Assembly (NCBI RefSeq): GCF_000934465.1
Contig: NZ_JXWY01000042.1
Location: 52,985-116,984, forward strand
DNA from: Staphylococcus microti
GTDB taxonomy: Bacteria > Bacillota > Bacilli > Staphylococcales > Staphylococcaceae
Direction: 5' to 3'
DNA length: 64,000 nt
Made by a program: the position numbers and the translations under genes. The notes under the pieces were generated by a model, which was not told where the DNA came from, searched no databases, and saw nothing but the letters and a program-made list of their open reading frames with translations. Below, piece by piece: positions 37,157 to 46,927 of the stretch (the first letter of the stretch is position 1; each line of letters starts with the position of its first letter).

Positions 37157-37315
37157 TTATTCACAACAAAAATCCCGTTATTACAACTATCCACAAAGTT
37201 ATTCTAGTTATCCACAAGTCGAAATGTGTGTATTTCCCCTATTTATCCACAAAAACAACAGTTATTCACGATTTATTAGCAACTCATCCCCTTTTTGTTA
37301 ACAACTTGTGCATAA
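37157..37315. other. Cluster of DnaA-box-like 9-mers
   Basis: Four perfect TTATNCACA boxes (37157-37165, 37208-37216, 37243-37251, and 37307-37315 on the opposite strand) and two one-mismatch boxes (37187-37195 CTATCCACA, 37262-37270 TTATTCACG) lie within 159 bp of noncoding DNA after the ABC-F gene. This density is far above chance. No dnaA, dnaN or oriC neighbours are present, so it would be a DnaA-titrating or modulating cluster. Confidence 0.7.
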
Positions 37316-37376
37316 GTACGTACGTTCCCTATTGACTTTTAAATTTAATGTCGAGATCGATTTAAATCAGAAAATT

Positions 37377-37462
37377 GAGACTGAGACAGATTTCGTAGTT
37401 TTGTAGAAATCCTTCGTCATTCCGATTTTTTCGGCTTATGTTTCTTATTTCTCAGTCCGTAT
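37377..37462. repeat. Imperfect inverted repeat, dispersed-repeat type
   Basis: GAGACTGAGACAG... and ...TTTCTCAGTCC frame an 86-bp A/T-rich palindromic stretch. Similar GACTGAGAC / CTCAGTC intergenic elements are common in staphylococcal genomes. The rest of the 37118-37569 gap, apart from the DnaA boxes and terminator, shows nothing else. Confidence 0.5.
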
Positions 37463-37515
37463 ACGATTGTTGTTAGCCCTCGGCTTTAAAAACTTGTCGT
37501 TAGACTTTTGCATAA

Positions 37516-37560
37516 TAAAAAACCGCCAACAAAGTCATATTGACCTTATTGGCAGTTCTT
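37516..37560 (-). terminator. Terminator of the giant wall-protein gene
   Basis: On the minus strand, AACTGCCAATAAGGTCA / GACTTTGTTGGCGGTT is followed by T6. Confidence 0.85.
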
Positions 37561-37569
37561 CTACTTCAT

Positions 37570-40500
37570 TTATTTCGTTTCACTAGATTCTTTCTTGCGA
37601 CGACCGTATAGCGCTGCTGCACCTGCGCCTACAAGTAATCCACCAAATAATGTTGGATCAGCTGAAGTGCCATTACCTGTTTCTGGTAAATCTTTAGCTT
37701 CTTTATCAGAAGTTGCATGATTATCTCCATCTACATGACGCTCTGCATCTGCATGACTGTCTTCGTCGTAGTCACTATCGACATCTGAATCGCTGTCAGA
37801 AGTCACGTCATTGTTCACACTTGCGTCGGAGTCGCTATCCGCATCTGAGTCACTGTCTGCATCTGAATCGCTGTCTGCGTCTGAGTCACTGTCTGAGTCA
37901 CTGTCTGAGTCACTGTCCGCATCTGAATCACTGTCTGCATCTGAGTCGCTGTCCGCATCTGAGTCACTGTCTGCATCTGAATCACTATCTGCGTCTGAGT
38001 CACTATCTGCATCTGAGTCACTATCTGCATCTGAATCGCTGTCTGCGTCGGAATCGCTGTCTGCATCTGAGTCACTATCTGCATCTGAATCGCTGTCTGC
38101 GTCTGAGTCACTATCTGCATCTGAGTCACTATCTGCATCTGAATCGCTGTCTGCATCTGAGTCGCTGTCTGCGTCTGAGTCACTGTCTGCATCTGAGTCA
38201 CTATCCGCATCTGAATCGCTGTCTGCGTCTGAGTCACTGTCTGAGTCACTGTCCGCATCTGAATCGCTGTCTGCATCTGAATCACTGTCTGCGTCTGAGT
38301 CACTGTCTGCGTCTGAGTCACTATCTGCATCTGAATCGCTGTCCGCATCTGAGTCGCTGTCCGCATCTGAGTCGCTGTCTGCGTCTGAGTCACTGTCTGC
38401 ATCTGAATCGCTGTCTGCATCTGAATCGCTGTCTGCATCTGAATCGCTGTCTGCATCTGAGTCACTATCTGCGTCGGAATCTCCATCTAAATCAGGTTTA
38501 TCTGGGTTTTCTGGTGTATTTGGCTCATCTGGATTATTCGGAATCACTATCGTGCCATCTTTACAAACAATATTGATATTACCATTCACATCGATAAAGT
38601 AATAGTTGATTGTAATAGGCGCACCATTTACTGGAGGAATGACAACTTCACGATCACCATTGATAACGATAATTGTGTTATTTGAATTATCTACATAGTG
38701 GTTGATAATCGTTGTATTACCAGTTTCTCCATCTTTACCATCTTGACCGTCCTTACCATCTCGACCTTTTTCAATCGTAATCTTAGAACCATCACTGAAT
38801 TCAACTACTGTATTACCGTCTTCATCTTGTGATGTTTCTTTCACAGTAATTGATGAACCATCTTTTCCTTTTGGCACTGTCACTGTGTTGCCATCACTAA
38901 ATTCGATAACTGTATTGCCATCTTTGTCGATGCGTTGGCCCGTAATTGTTACTGACTCACCGTCTTTTCCATCTTTTCCGTCTTGACCGTCTTGACCATC
39001 TCGACCTTTTTCAATCGTGATCTTAGAACCATCGCTGAATTCAACTACTGTATTACCGTCTTCATCTTGTGATGTTTCTTTTACTGTGATTGATGAGCCG
39101 TCTTTTCCTTTTGGTACAGTGACTGAATTACCGTCGCTAAATTCGATAACTGTGTTACCGTCTTTATCTATGCGTTGACCTGTAATCGTTACAGATTCTC
39201 CGTCTTTTCCATCCTGTCCATCTTTACCATCTCGACCTTTTTCAATCGTGATCTTAGAACCATCACTGAATTCAACTACTGTATTACCGTCTTCATCTTG
39301 TGATGTTTCTTTCACAGTAATTGATGAACCATCTTTTCCTTTTGGAACTGTCACTGTGTTGCCATCGCTAAATTCGATAACTGTGTTACCGTCTTTATCT
39401 ATGCGTTGACCTGTAATCGTTACGGATTCTCCGTCTTTTCCGTCCTGTCCATCTTTACCTTTTGGAATTGTAATTGATGAACCGTCCGAGAATGTTACTT
39501 TTGTATCGCCGTTCTCTAATGTTTCTGTTTTCTCAATTGTAATTGACTGGCCGTCTTGACCATCAACGCCGTCTTTACCTTTTGGAATTGTAACTGAAGA
39601 ACCGTCTGAGAATGTTACTTTCGTATCGCCATTCTCTAATGTCTCAGTTTTCTCAACTGTAATTGACTGACCGTCTTGACCATCAACGCCATCTTTACCT
39701 TTTGGAATCACGATTTCTTTGCCATCACTGAAGACAACTGTTGTATCTCCTGTTTCTGGATCTACTTTCGTTTCTTTGATTGTTATTGACTCGCCATCTT
39801 TTCCTGCTGGCACATCAATTGTTTTACCATCTGAGAATTCAATTGTTGTCGAACCATCTTCATTCGGTGTAATGCTTTCAATTGTGATTGATGCTCCATC
39901 TTTTCCATCTTGACCATCTTCACCTTTGTCGCCTTTTTCTCCTTTTGGAATGACGATATCTTTACCATCACTGAAGATGATTGTTGTATCTCCTGTTTCC
40001 GGATCTACTTTCGTTTCTTTAATTGTAATTGACTCTCCGTCTTTTCCTGCTGGTACATCAAGTGTTTTACCATCTGAAAATTCAATTGTTGTTGAGCCAT
40101 CTTCATTTGGTGTAATGCTTTCGATTGTAATCGATGCTCCATCTTTTCCATCTTTTCCATCTTGACCGTCTTCACCTTTATCGCCTTTTTCTCCTTTTGG
40201 AATGACGATTTCTTTACCATCACTGAAGACAATTGTTGTATCTCCTGTTTCTGGATCTACTTTCGTTTCTTTAATTGTAACTGACTCGCCATCTTTTCCT
40301 GCTGGGACGTCCATTGTTTTGCCATCTGAAAATTCAATTGTTGTTGAGCCATCTTCATTTGGTGTAATGCTTTCAATTGTAATCGATGCTCCATCTTTTC
40401 CGTCTTGACCGTCAACACCGTCTTTACCTTTTGGAATCGTGATAGATGATCCATCTGAGAATGTTACTTTTGTATCTCCGTTTTCAAGTGTTTCTGTTTT

Positions 40501-43500
40501 ATCAACTGTGATTGATTGTCCATCTTGACCGTCTTGTCCTTTTGGAATAACGATTTCTTTGCCATCACTGAAGACAACTGTTGTATCTCCTGTTTCTGGA
40601 TCTACTTTCGTTTCTTTGATTGTAATTGACTCGCCATCTTTGCCGGCTGGCACATCAATTGTTTTACCGTCTGAGAATTCGATTGTTGTTGAACCATCTT
40701 CATTTGGTGTAATGCTTTCGATTGTAATAGATGCACCATCTTTTCCGTCTTGACCATCAACACCATCTTTACCTTTTGGTATTGTGATTGACGAACCATC
40801 TGAGAATGTTACTTTCGTATCTCCGTTTTCAAGTGTTTCTGTTTTATCAACTGTAATCGACTGGCCGTCTTCTCCTTTGTCACCTTTTTCGCCTTTTGGA
40901 ATCGTGATTGACGAACCGTCTGAGAATGTTACTTTTGTATCCCCATTCTCTAATGTTTCTGTTTTATCAACTGTGATAGATTGTCCGTCTTGACCATTCG
41001 CACCATCTTTGCCTTTTGGAATGACGATTTCTTTGCCATCACTAAAGACAATTGTTGTATCTCCTGTTTCTGGATCTACTTTCGTTTCTTTAATTGTAAT
41101 TGACTCGCCATCTTTGCCGGCTGGCACATCAATTGTTTTACCGTCTGAGAATTCGATTGTTGTCGAACCATCTTCATTCGGTGTAATGCTTTCAATTGTG
41201 ATAGATGTGCCGTCTTGACCATCTTCACCTTTGTCGCCTTTTTCACCTTTTGGAATCGTGATTGACGATCCATCTGAGAATGTTACTTTTGTATCCCCAT
41301 TCTCTAATGTTTCTGTTTTATCAACTGTAATTGATTGTCCGTCTTGACCATCAACGCCATCTTCACCTTTTGGAATTGTGATTGATGAACCATCTGAGAA
41401 TGTTACTTTTGTATCTCCGTTGTCTAACGTTTCTGTTTTATCAATTGTAATTGACGTACCATCTTCACCTTTGTCGCCTTTTTCGCCTTTTGGAATCGTG
41501 ATAGATGAACCGTCTGAGAATGTTACTTTCGTGTCGCCATTCTCTAATGTTTCTGTTTTATCAACTGTGATGGATTGTCCATCTTGACCATTCGCACCAT
41601 CTTGTCCTTTTGGAATCACGATTTCTTTGCCATCACTAAAGACAACTGTTGTATCTCCTGTTTCTGGATCTACTTTTGTTTCTTTAATTGTTATTGACTC
41701 TCCGTCTTTGCCTGCTGGGACGTCCATTGTTTTACCGTCTGAGAATTCGATTGTTGTCGAACCATCTTCATTCGGTGTAATGCTTTCAATTGTGATAGAT
41801 GTGCCGTCTTGACCATCTTCACCTTTGTCGCCTTTTTCACCTTTTGGAATCGTGATTGACGATCCATCTGAGAATGTTACTTTTGTATCTCCATTTTCAA
41901 GTGTTTCTGTTTTATCAATTGTAATTGATTGTCCGTCTTGACCATCAACGCCATCTTCACCTTTTGGAATTGTGATTGATGAACCATCTGAGAATGTTAC
42001 TTTTGTATCTCCGTTGTCTAAGGTTTCTGTTTTATCAATTGTAATTGACGTACCATCTTCACCTTTGTCGCCTTTTTCGCCTTTTGGAATCGTGATAGAT
42101 GAACCGTCTGAGAATGTTACTTTCGTGTCGCCATTCTCTAATGTTTCTGTGTTCTTAACTGTGATAGATTGTCCATCTTGACCATTCACACCATCTTTAC
42201 CTTTTGGAATGACAATTTCTTTGCCATCACTAAAGACAACTGTTGTATCTCCTGTTTCTGGATCTACTTTTGTTTCTTTAATTGTGATAGACTCACCGTC
42301 TTTTCCGGCTGGGACGTCCATTGTTTTACCGTCTGAGAATTCGATTGTTGTTGAGCCATCTTCATTTGGTGTAATACTTTCAATTGTAATCGATGCGCCG
42401 TCTTTTCCGTCTTCTCCTTTGTCGCCTTTTTCACCTTTTGGAATTGTGATAGACGAACCATCTGAGAACGTTACTTTTGTATCCCCATTCTCTAACGTTT
42501 CTGTTTTATCAATTGTAATTGATTGTCCATCTTGACCATTCACACCATCTTTACCTTTTGGAATTGTGATCGATGAACCATCTGAGAATGTTACTTTCGT
42601 GTCGCCATTCTCTAATGTTTCTGTGTTTTCAATTGTGATTGATGTACCGTCTTTTCCATCTTGACCATTCGCACCATCTTTACCTTTTGGAATTGTAATA
42701 GATGTGCCATCTGAGAACGTTACTTTTGTATCCCCATTCTCTAATGTTTCTGTATTTTTAATTGTGATGGATTGTCCGTCTTGACCATTCGCACCGTCTT
42801 GGCCTTTTGGAATTGTGATCGATGAACCATCTGAGAATGTTACTTTCGTATCACCATTCTCTAATGTTTCTGTTTTCTCAATTGTAATAGATGTGCCATC
42901 TTCACCTTTATCCCCTTTTTCGCCTTGTGCACCTTTAGGGATAACCATTTCTTTACCATCTGTGAATACAACACGTTGATCGCCATTCTCTAACGGTACA
43001 ATTTCTTTAATACCAATAGACTGACCGTCTTTGCCGTCTTTACCAGCTGGAATTTTAACAGTTGAACCATCTGTGAATGTAACTGTTGTGTCGCCTGTTT
43101 CTGGATCTACATCTGTGTGATCAACACGAATAGATTCGCCTTTTTCTCCTTGTGGACCTGCTTCACCTTGTTCGCCTTTTTGACCTGCTGGAATTTTAAT
43201 TTCTGTACCATCGCTGAAGCGGACAATTGTATTGCCATCAGGGTCTACTGAAGTGCTTGTAATAGTGATAGATTGACCATCTTGACCATCAACACCATTT
43301 TCTCCACTTTCACCTTTTTCGCCTTTAGGGATTCTAATTGTACGACCGTCACTAAATTTGATAACCGTGTCGCCTGTTTTTGGATCTACATAGTCGTTCG
43401 TGATTGTGACAGATTGTCCATCTTTACCTGCTGCACCATCTGGCACAAAGAATCGACTAATTTGTTCGCCTGTTTCTTCATTAGTGATTGTAACCCAGCT

Positions 43501-45453
43501 ACCTGGATTGTTTGAATCATCTACGCCACGTTGCACATCTGTTTTAATTGATGGTGTACGCCCATCTCTAGGGACAATGACTTTTCCTGGTTGACTTGTT
43601 TTGCCATCAACTGTTGATGTCGCTGTAACGATGTCGCCTTGTTGTAATGTATAGTCTGGTAATGTTGTCGTGAAACGACCTGTTTCATCTGCTTGAGTTG
43701 TATAAGTTTTATCGCCAACTTTAATTTCAACTTGCGCATTTGGACTTGTTTCACCGCTGATTACTTTAGAGCCTGATAATTGTGGTTCTAAAACCGGCGC
43801 AATTGGTCCTTCAATATTTGAATCATTCATACCACCAATACCTAGTGCTACAACTCTGTTTGTTGGTGCTTCATCATACGTATCTTTTAAAACACGTCCG
43901 ACTTCTTTACCGTTAAAACTAATAACAGTATATAACTTACCACGTTTACCATCTTTACCTTCTTTAACGACTTTTTGTTCGCCTAATGGAATATCTTTAC
44001 TAATTGTATAGTCCGTTTGGAATGGAATATTTTCTACTTCTGACGCGTCATCTTTCGTTACTAAGTGATTTTCAGGATGGTTATCACCAATAAATAAACC
44101 TGTTTCATAGTAGTAGTTATCAAATGTTGCTGGATCATAATTGTTATTACCAGATGTATACATCATCACTTGCCCGTTAAAGCTCAAATCACCATTCCAG
44201 TCTTTAACAGGGATACTGAATTTGTATGTAATATCACCGTTATTCTGTAATTGCTGTTTATTAATCGCAATTGGTGAAATTAATGCGTAACCTTCTGGGT
44301 AACTTGTTCTCGTCGCAGGAGCTAATACTCTATTAGTTTGTTGTGTTGTTTTACCACCTGTTACAATTGCCGTACCTGTAATTGATGATGGTACGTTGAA
44401 ACCGGTACCAAATTTCAATCCACCAATGTCCGCTTCATGTCCTGATTCAGTAGCTGTTTTATCTACTTTCCAGTTCACTGTAAAATCTACTGTATTATTG
44501 GCACGGTTTGGTACTGCCGTTACTGTATAGTTTGTTGGTTTTTGACTAACCGCTGTTTTTCCTGTGCCTTTCGCAGTTAAACCTTTATTTGGATCTAAAT
44601 AAATGGCTTCTTCAAATTCATCTAACGTTTCTGCTTCTTTACCATTGATAATTGCATAAGATGTGAAAATAGATTGTTGATCTTTCGCATGTTGTAAGCC
44701 TGCATAAATGACTGCTTTGAAAGCTTCTTCAGCTGACGCATTATTATAGTCTACGTTGACATTCTTTAAAATGTTTTCTACATCCGCTTCACCATATGTG
44801 TCTCCTAATAAGTTGCGGACTAATTCTTCGCGGTTAGCAGATGTGTTATATAAATCAACGAATGTTTTTGGTGCTTCAAGACTATCAATATCCGCTTCAG
44901 AAATTGATCCTAACTGTGCAGTAGTTGTTCCTGGTGTTGATTTGAATTGTGTTGTTTCTTTAGGTGCTTCTGTTGCTTGTGTTTTGTCTATTGCTTGTGA
45001 AGTTTCAGTTTCTTGAGAGGTTGCGTTTTCTTTCGGAGGCTCAGCTTGTGTTGTATTCGCTTCTTGTTGAGGTTGTGTTTCTTTAGTTACATTTTCATTG
45101 TCAGTACTAGCTGGTGTGTCTACATGATTTGTGTTCTCTTCTACTGCTGATGTATTTTCTTCAATTGTTGTTTCGTTGTTTGTCTGTTCTGAAGTTGGTT
45201 GTGAAGTAGGTGTCTCTGTTGTCACTGATTGATTTTGACTAGAAGGTTCATCGGCTGTAGTGGCTACGGTGCTTTCAGTTGGATTCAGTTGTGAAGGCAT
45301 TTCCTCTGCATGTGCGTCATTATTAACACCAAATACTAATGTCGCCCCTACTAAAATGGATGCCGTCCCTACAGTGAACTTTCGAATGGAGTACTTGTTT
45401 TGAATGTTTGGTAAAAAGTCCAAACGCTTGCTATTTCCCTTGCTAGATTTCAT
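37570..45453 (-). CDS. Giant LPETG-anchored repeat surface protein (2627 aa)
   Basis: It has a YSIRK-type signal peptide ([21 protein letters not shown]) and then a Ser/Thr/Glu-rich stretch (about 50-170). A unique N-terminal domain (about 175-480, with [20 protein letters not shown] and [15 protein letters not shown]) is followed by a short beta-sandwich-like part with [20 protein letters not shown]. About 39 repeat units (about 675-2250) of 34-50 aa come next, each a beta-hairpin ([20 protein letters not shown], [11 protein letters not shown]) plus a collagen-like G-X-Y linker. The protein ends with an SDSDAD-rich stalk (about 2322-2545), LPETG (about 2588) and a membrane anchor with [10 protein letters not shown]. 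It would be sorted to the wall by sortase A. The N-terminal domain is the probable ligand binder; the ligand is unknown. Confidence 0.9.
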   Translation of the reverse strand: MKSSKGNSKRLDFLPNIQNKYSIRKFTVGTASILVGATLVFGVNNDAHAEEMPSQLNPTESTVATTADEPSSQNQSVTTETPTSQPTSEQTNNETTIEENTSAVEENTNHVDTPASTDNENVTKETQPQQEANTTQAEPPKENATSQETETSQAIDKTQATEAPKETTQFKSTPGTTTAQLGSISEADIDSLEAPKTFVDLYNTSANREELVRNLLGDTYGEADVENILKNVNVDYNNASAEEAFKAVIYAGLQHAKDQQSIFTSYAIINGKEAETLDEFEEAIYLDPNKGLTAKGTGKTAVSQKPTNYTVTAVPNRANNTVDFTVNWKVDKTATESGHEADIGGLKFGTGFNVPSSITGTAIVTGGKTTQQTNRVLAPATRTSYPEGYALISPIAINKQQLQNNGDITYKFSIPVKDWNGDLSFNGQVMMYTSGNNNYDPATFDNYYYETGLFIGDNHPENHLVTKDDASEVENIPFQTDYTISKDIPLGEQKVVKEGKDGKRGKLYTVISFNGKEVGRVLKDTYDEAPTNRVVALGIGGMNDSNIEGPIAPVLEPQLSGSKVISGETSPNAQVEIKVGDKTYTTQADETGRFTTTLPDYTLQQGDIVTATSTVDGKTSQPGKVIVPRDGRTPSIKTDVQRGVDDSNNPGSWVTITNEETGEQISRFFVPDGAAGKDGQSVTITNDYVDPKTGDTVIKFSDGRTIRIPKGEKGESGENGVDGQDGQSITITSTSVDPDGNTIVRFSDGTEIKIPAGQKGEQGEAGPQGEKGESIRVDHTDVDPETGDTTVTFTDGSTVKIPAGKDGKDGQSIGIKEIVPLENGDQRVVFTDGKEMVIPKGAQGEKGDKGEDGTSITIEKTETLENGDTKVTFSDGSSITIPKGQDGANGQDGQSITIKNTETLENGDTKVTFSDGTSITIPKGKDGANGQDGKDGTSITIENTETLENGDTKVTFSDGSSITIPKGKDGVNGQDGQSITIDKTETLENGDTKVTFSDGSSITIPKGEKGDKGEDGKDGASITIESITPNEDGSTTIEFSDGKTMDVPAGKDGESITIKETKVDPETGDTTVVFSDGKEIVIPKGKDGVNGQDGQSITVKNTETLENGDTKVTFSDGSSITIPKGEKGDKGEDGTSITIDKTETLDNGDTKVTFSDGSSITIPKGEDGVDGQDGQSITIDKTETLENGDTKVTFSDGSSITIPKGEKGDKGEDGQDGTSITIESITPNEDGSTTIEFSDGKTMDVPAGKDGESITIKETKVDPETGDTTVVFSDGKEIVIPKGQDGANGQDGQSITVDKTETLENGDTKVTFSDGSSITIPKGEKGDKGEDGTSITIDKTETLDNGDTKVTFSDGSSITIPKGEDGVDGQDGQSITVDKTETLENGDTKVTFSDGSSITIPKGEKGDKGEDGQDGTSITIESITPNEDGSTTIEFSDGKTIDVPAGKDGESITIKETKVDPETGDTTIVFSDGKEIVIPKGKDGANGQDGQSITVDKTETLENGDTKVTFSDGSSITIPKGEKGDKGEDGQSITVDKTETLENGDTKVTFSDGSSITIPKGKDGVDGQDGKDGASITIESITPNEDGSTTIEFSDGKTIDVPAGKDGESITIKETKVDPETGDTTVVFSDGKEIVIPKGQDGQDGQSITVDKTETLENGDTKVTFSDGSSITIPKGKDGVDGQDGKDGASITIESITPNEDGSTTIEFSDGKTMDVPAGKDGESVTIKETKVDPETGDTTIVFSDGKEIVIPKGEKGDKGEDGQDGKDGKDGASITIESITPNEDGSTTIEFSDGKTLDVPAGKDGESITIKETKVDPETGDTTIIFSDGKDIVIPKGEKGDKGEDGQDGKDGASITIESITPNEDGSTTIEFSDGKTIDVPAGKDGESITIKETKVDPETGDTTVVFSDGKEIVIPKGKDGVDGQDGQSITVEKTETLENGDTKVTFSDGSSVTIPKGKDGVDGQDGQSITIEKTETLENGDTKVTFSDGSSITIPKGKDGQDGKDGESVTITGQRIDKDGNTVIEFSDGNTVTVPKGKDGSSITVKETSQDEDGNTVVEFSDGSKITIEKGRDGKDGQDGKDGESVTITGQRIDKDGNTVIEFSDGNSVTVPKGKDGSSITVKETSQDEDGNTVVEFSDGSKITIEKGRDGQDGQDGKDGKDGESVTITGQRIDKDGNTVIEFSDGNTVTVPKGKDGSSITVKETSQDEDGNTVVEFSDGSKITIEKGRDGKDGQDGKDGETGNTTIINHYVDNSNNTIIVINGDREVVIPPVNGAPITINYYFIDVNGNINIVCKDGTIVIPNNPDEPNTPENPDKPDLDGDSDADSDSDADSDSDADSDSDADSDSDADSDSDADSDSDADSDSDADSDSDADSDSDADSDSDADSDSDADSDSDADSDSDSDSDADSDSDADSDSDADSDSDADSDSDADSDSDADSDSDADSDSDADSDSDADSDSDADSDSDADSDSDADSDSDADSDSDADSDSDADSDSDADSDSDADSDSDADSDSDSDSDSDSDADSDSDADSDSDADSDSDASVNNDVTSDSDSDVDSDYDEDSHADAERHVDGDNHATSDKEAKDLPETGNGTSADPTLFGGLLVGAGAAALYGRRKKESSETK
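37811..38486 (-). repeat. SDSDAD codon repeat region (stalk)
   Basis: About 225 codons of almost uninterrupted 18-bp units encoding SDSDAD, with a few pure SDSD interruptions. It is a slippage-prone wall-spanning stalk. The reverse strand reads as a long SASESL open frame, which is an artefact. Confidence 0.95.
38700..43440 (-). repeat. Tandem repeats of the beta-hairpin/collagen-like unit
   Basis: By my count, 39 full units and 2 degenerate C-terminal ones fall into five or six subtypes ([54 protein letters not shown]). Subtypes recur in fixed order ([14 protein letters not shown] then [29 protein letters not shown] then [14 protein letters not shown]), so the array grew by duplication of multi-unit blocks. 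Confidence 0.92.
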
Positions 45454-45824
45454 TTTTCACACCTTCAATTCAATAGATTTTAAATTATTTGGAAATATCT
45501 ATTATTCTAATTAGGCATTTAATCTAGCACAATATTATTATTGTAATAAAATAATTACTAATTGTCGAAAAGAGCGTTAAATGTCTTTTATTGGCAAACA
45601 TTACAAAAATAACAATCTTTTACAACATTTAATTGTTTTTAATTATTTAAATGTGTTTATATAGTTGTTTTAACTTATTTTATTAAGGGATTTAAGCGAA
45701 TACTTAATACTATTAAAATTCTCTGTATTTTATTGATTATATTAAGTTGGGAGTATTATTAAATTGGAGTTTCTTTATATTATTAATTTTATATTAATAA
45801 TTTTTTAAGAATACTAGAGGCATA
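45454..45824. other. A/T-rich gap upstream of the wall-protein gene
   Basis: I see no gene here. It is very A/T-rich and must hold the promoter of the wall-protein gene near 45470-45560. Confidence 0.5.
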
Positions 45825-45871
45825 TAAAAAAGAGTTAAAAACTTGTTTTCTTCTCAAGCATTTCAACTCTT
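45825..45871 (-). terminator. Terminator of the 33-aa peptide gene
   Basis: On the minus strand, AAGAGTTGAAATGCTTG / CAAGTTTTTAACTCTT is followed by T6. Confidence 0.8.
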
Positions 45872-45891
45872 ATATTTTTAACTATTACAGC

Positions 45892-45993
45892 CTATTTGAG
45901 CTGTTTCTCATCTTCTGATTCTTCATTTCGTTTCCACAATGCAGATGCAATTGAACTAAAAATCGAGCCTAAAAAATTGAAAATGGCTTCCAT
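45892..45993 (-). CDS. 33-aa peptide with amphipathic N-terminal helix
   Basis: MEAIFNFLGSIFSSIASALW is followed by KRNEESEDEKQLK: about 20 residues of amphipathic/hydrophobic helix, then a highly charged tail. It has all the signals of a real gene: AAGGAGATG before the ATG, a promoter (TTGATA-N17-TATACT on the minus strand, about 46011-46039) and a strong terminator. The helix recalls phenol-soluble modulins or small membrane toxins, but the tail is unlike PSMs. It could also be an immunity peptide for the neighbouring double-glycine system. The function is unknown. Confidence 0.65.
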   Translation of the reverse strand: MEAIFNFLGSIFSSIASALWKRNEESEDEKQLK

Positions 45994-46010
45994 AGTTCAT
46001 CTCCTTGTAT

Positions 46011-46039
46011 ATAAAAAGTATACATGTTTAATGTCATTT
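46011..46039 (-). promoter_or_regulatory. Promoter of the 33-aa peptide gene
   Basis: Minus-strand -35 TTGATA and -10 TATACT with exactly 17 nt between them, followed by the AAGGAG ribosome site. Confidence 0.65.
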
Positions 46040-46371
46040 TATCAAACGCTATAACAAAAGTAAAGCGCTTACATTAATGTTTTATAATGCTTTCTATATT
46101 ACTTATCACAGTTTGGCAAAGTAATTTATTCTATTCTTTGAAATATATTTAATTATAGACACGGAAATATACTCAAAAAATCCGTCTTAATTATTCAAAT
46201 AACTATTTAATTTTAAATAATTAATTCACATATTACCTTAGATTTTCCCCTCGTCAATACTTTGAATTGCTTGAAAATCATTCTTTAAGTTTACTTAAGG
46301 ATAAATTAATACCTCCTTAATATTTTTGCACAATAATAAAAGTGACCTCATTTCAAAGGAGGTGCTCTTCA

Positions 46372-46392
46372 ATGATTAGGTTAAAATACTAA
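46372..46392 (+). other. Six-codon mini-ORF with a strong ribosome site
   Basis: AAAGGAGGTG followed 7 nt later by ATG opens a frame that codes only MIRLKY before a stop, about 85 nt upstream of the first double-glycine peptide. It may be a leader peptide or the scar of a lost gene. The rest of the 45994-46475 gap is A/T-rich with no other recognisable gene. Confidence 0.35.
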
Positions 46393-46475
46393 AATTCACT
46401 AGTAAGATTTGACCTATTGTTGTTGATTTTGCAAATGGATAGTTTGAAAAAACAAAAACATTGGAGGAATCAGTT

Positions 46476-46688
46476 ATGAAACAGTTAAACGTAACAGAAT
46501 TAAAAGGTATTAATGGCGGCGATACTTGGGGCAATGTTAAAGATGGTCTTTCTGATATGAGAGTAGGCTACACAGAAGGTTTAGACGAATGGCAAGGTGA
46601 CACTAATAAAAATGGCTGGGCTGGTAGAATTGCAGGCAAAGTAGCTGGTGGTGTAAGAAGCCTCGCTGATGGGATAGCAAACGGATAA
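46476..46688 (+). CDS. Double-glycine leader peptide 1 (bacteriocin-like, 70 aa)
   Basis: Leader MKQLNVTELKGINGG fits the double-glycine consensus (L at -12, EL at -8/-7, GG at -2/-1). The mature part would be 55 aa, beginning DTWGNVKDGLSD and ending with a glycine-rich, helix-prone segment (GRIAGKVAGGVRSLADGIANG) with GxxxG spacing. ATG 46476 follows TTGGAGGAA; the frame start TTG 46461 lies before that site and is rejected. The leader and the adjacent exporter make secretion very likely. Activity (bacteriocin or signal) is inferred. Confidence 0.85.
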   Translation: MKQLNVTELKGINGGDTWGNVKDGLSDMRVGYTEGLDEWQGDTNKNGWAGRIAGKVAGGVRSLADGIANG

Positions 46689-46716
46689 CTCACAAAAAAT
46701 ATTGGAGGTTTTAATT

Positions 46717-46851
46717 ATGAAAAAATTGAACACATCTGAACTAAAAAAGATTAATGGTGGCGATTTCTTTAGAGACTTAGGCAAAATTATTCATGACTAT
46801 TATGTACCTGCACCAAAGCGCATTCCATACAACCCTAAAACTAAAAAGTAA
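46717..46851 (+). CDS. Double-glycine leader peptide 2 (44 aa)
   Basis: MKKLNTSELKKINGG is a near copy of the first leader, so both are cut by the same peptidase. The mature part of 29 aa (DFFRDLGKIIHDYYVPAPKR IPYNPKTKK) is cationic with an aromatic N-terminal half and a Pro/Lys tail. It lies 28 nt after peptide 1, with TTGGAGG upstream. The unequal pair looks like a two-peptide (class IIb-type) bacteriocin, which is inferred. It is shorter than the ORF-track limit. Confidence 0.83.
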   Translation: MKKLNTSELKKINGGDFFRDLGKIIHDYYVPAPKRIPYNPKTKK

Positions 46852-46927
46852 CAACATAAAAGTAATAGTGGGAAAGTTAATCCTTTTCCGCTATTATTCA
46901 ATTTTACATAACAAATAGGAGTAATCT

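Noticed and set aside
37157-37315. Chromosomal origin of replication
   Set aside because: There are DnaA boxes but no dnaA, dnaN, rpmH or gidA neighbours, and the surrounding genes are far from oriC in staphylococci.
37811-38602. 263-aa plus-strand open frame of SASESL repeats (and the overlapping QMQTAIQM and HLSHCLHL frames)
   Set aside because: These are antisense and shifted readings of the SDSDAD codon repeat; there is no ribosome site, and the minus-strand gene with signal peptide and LPETG explains the DNA.
39719-42535. Many 60-108 aa plus-strand frames across the wall-protein repeats
   Set aside because: They recur once per repeat unit as a shadow of the codon pattern, so they are not genes.
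45892-45993. Calling the 33-aa peptide a phenol-soluble modulin
   Set aside because: The helix is PSM-like, but the 13-residue charged tail is not, and the charge distribution differs from the alpha and beta classes; it is kept as unknown.
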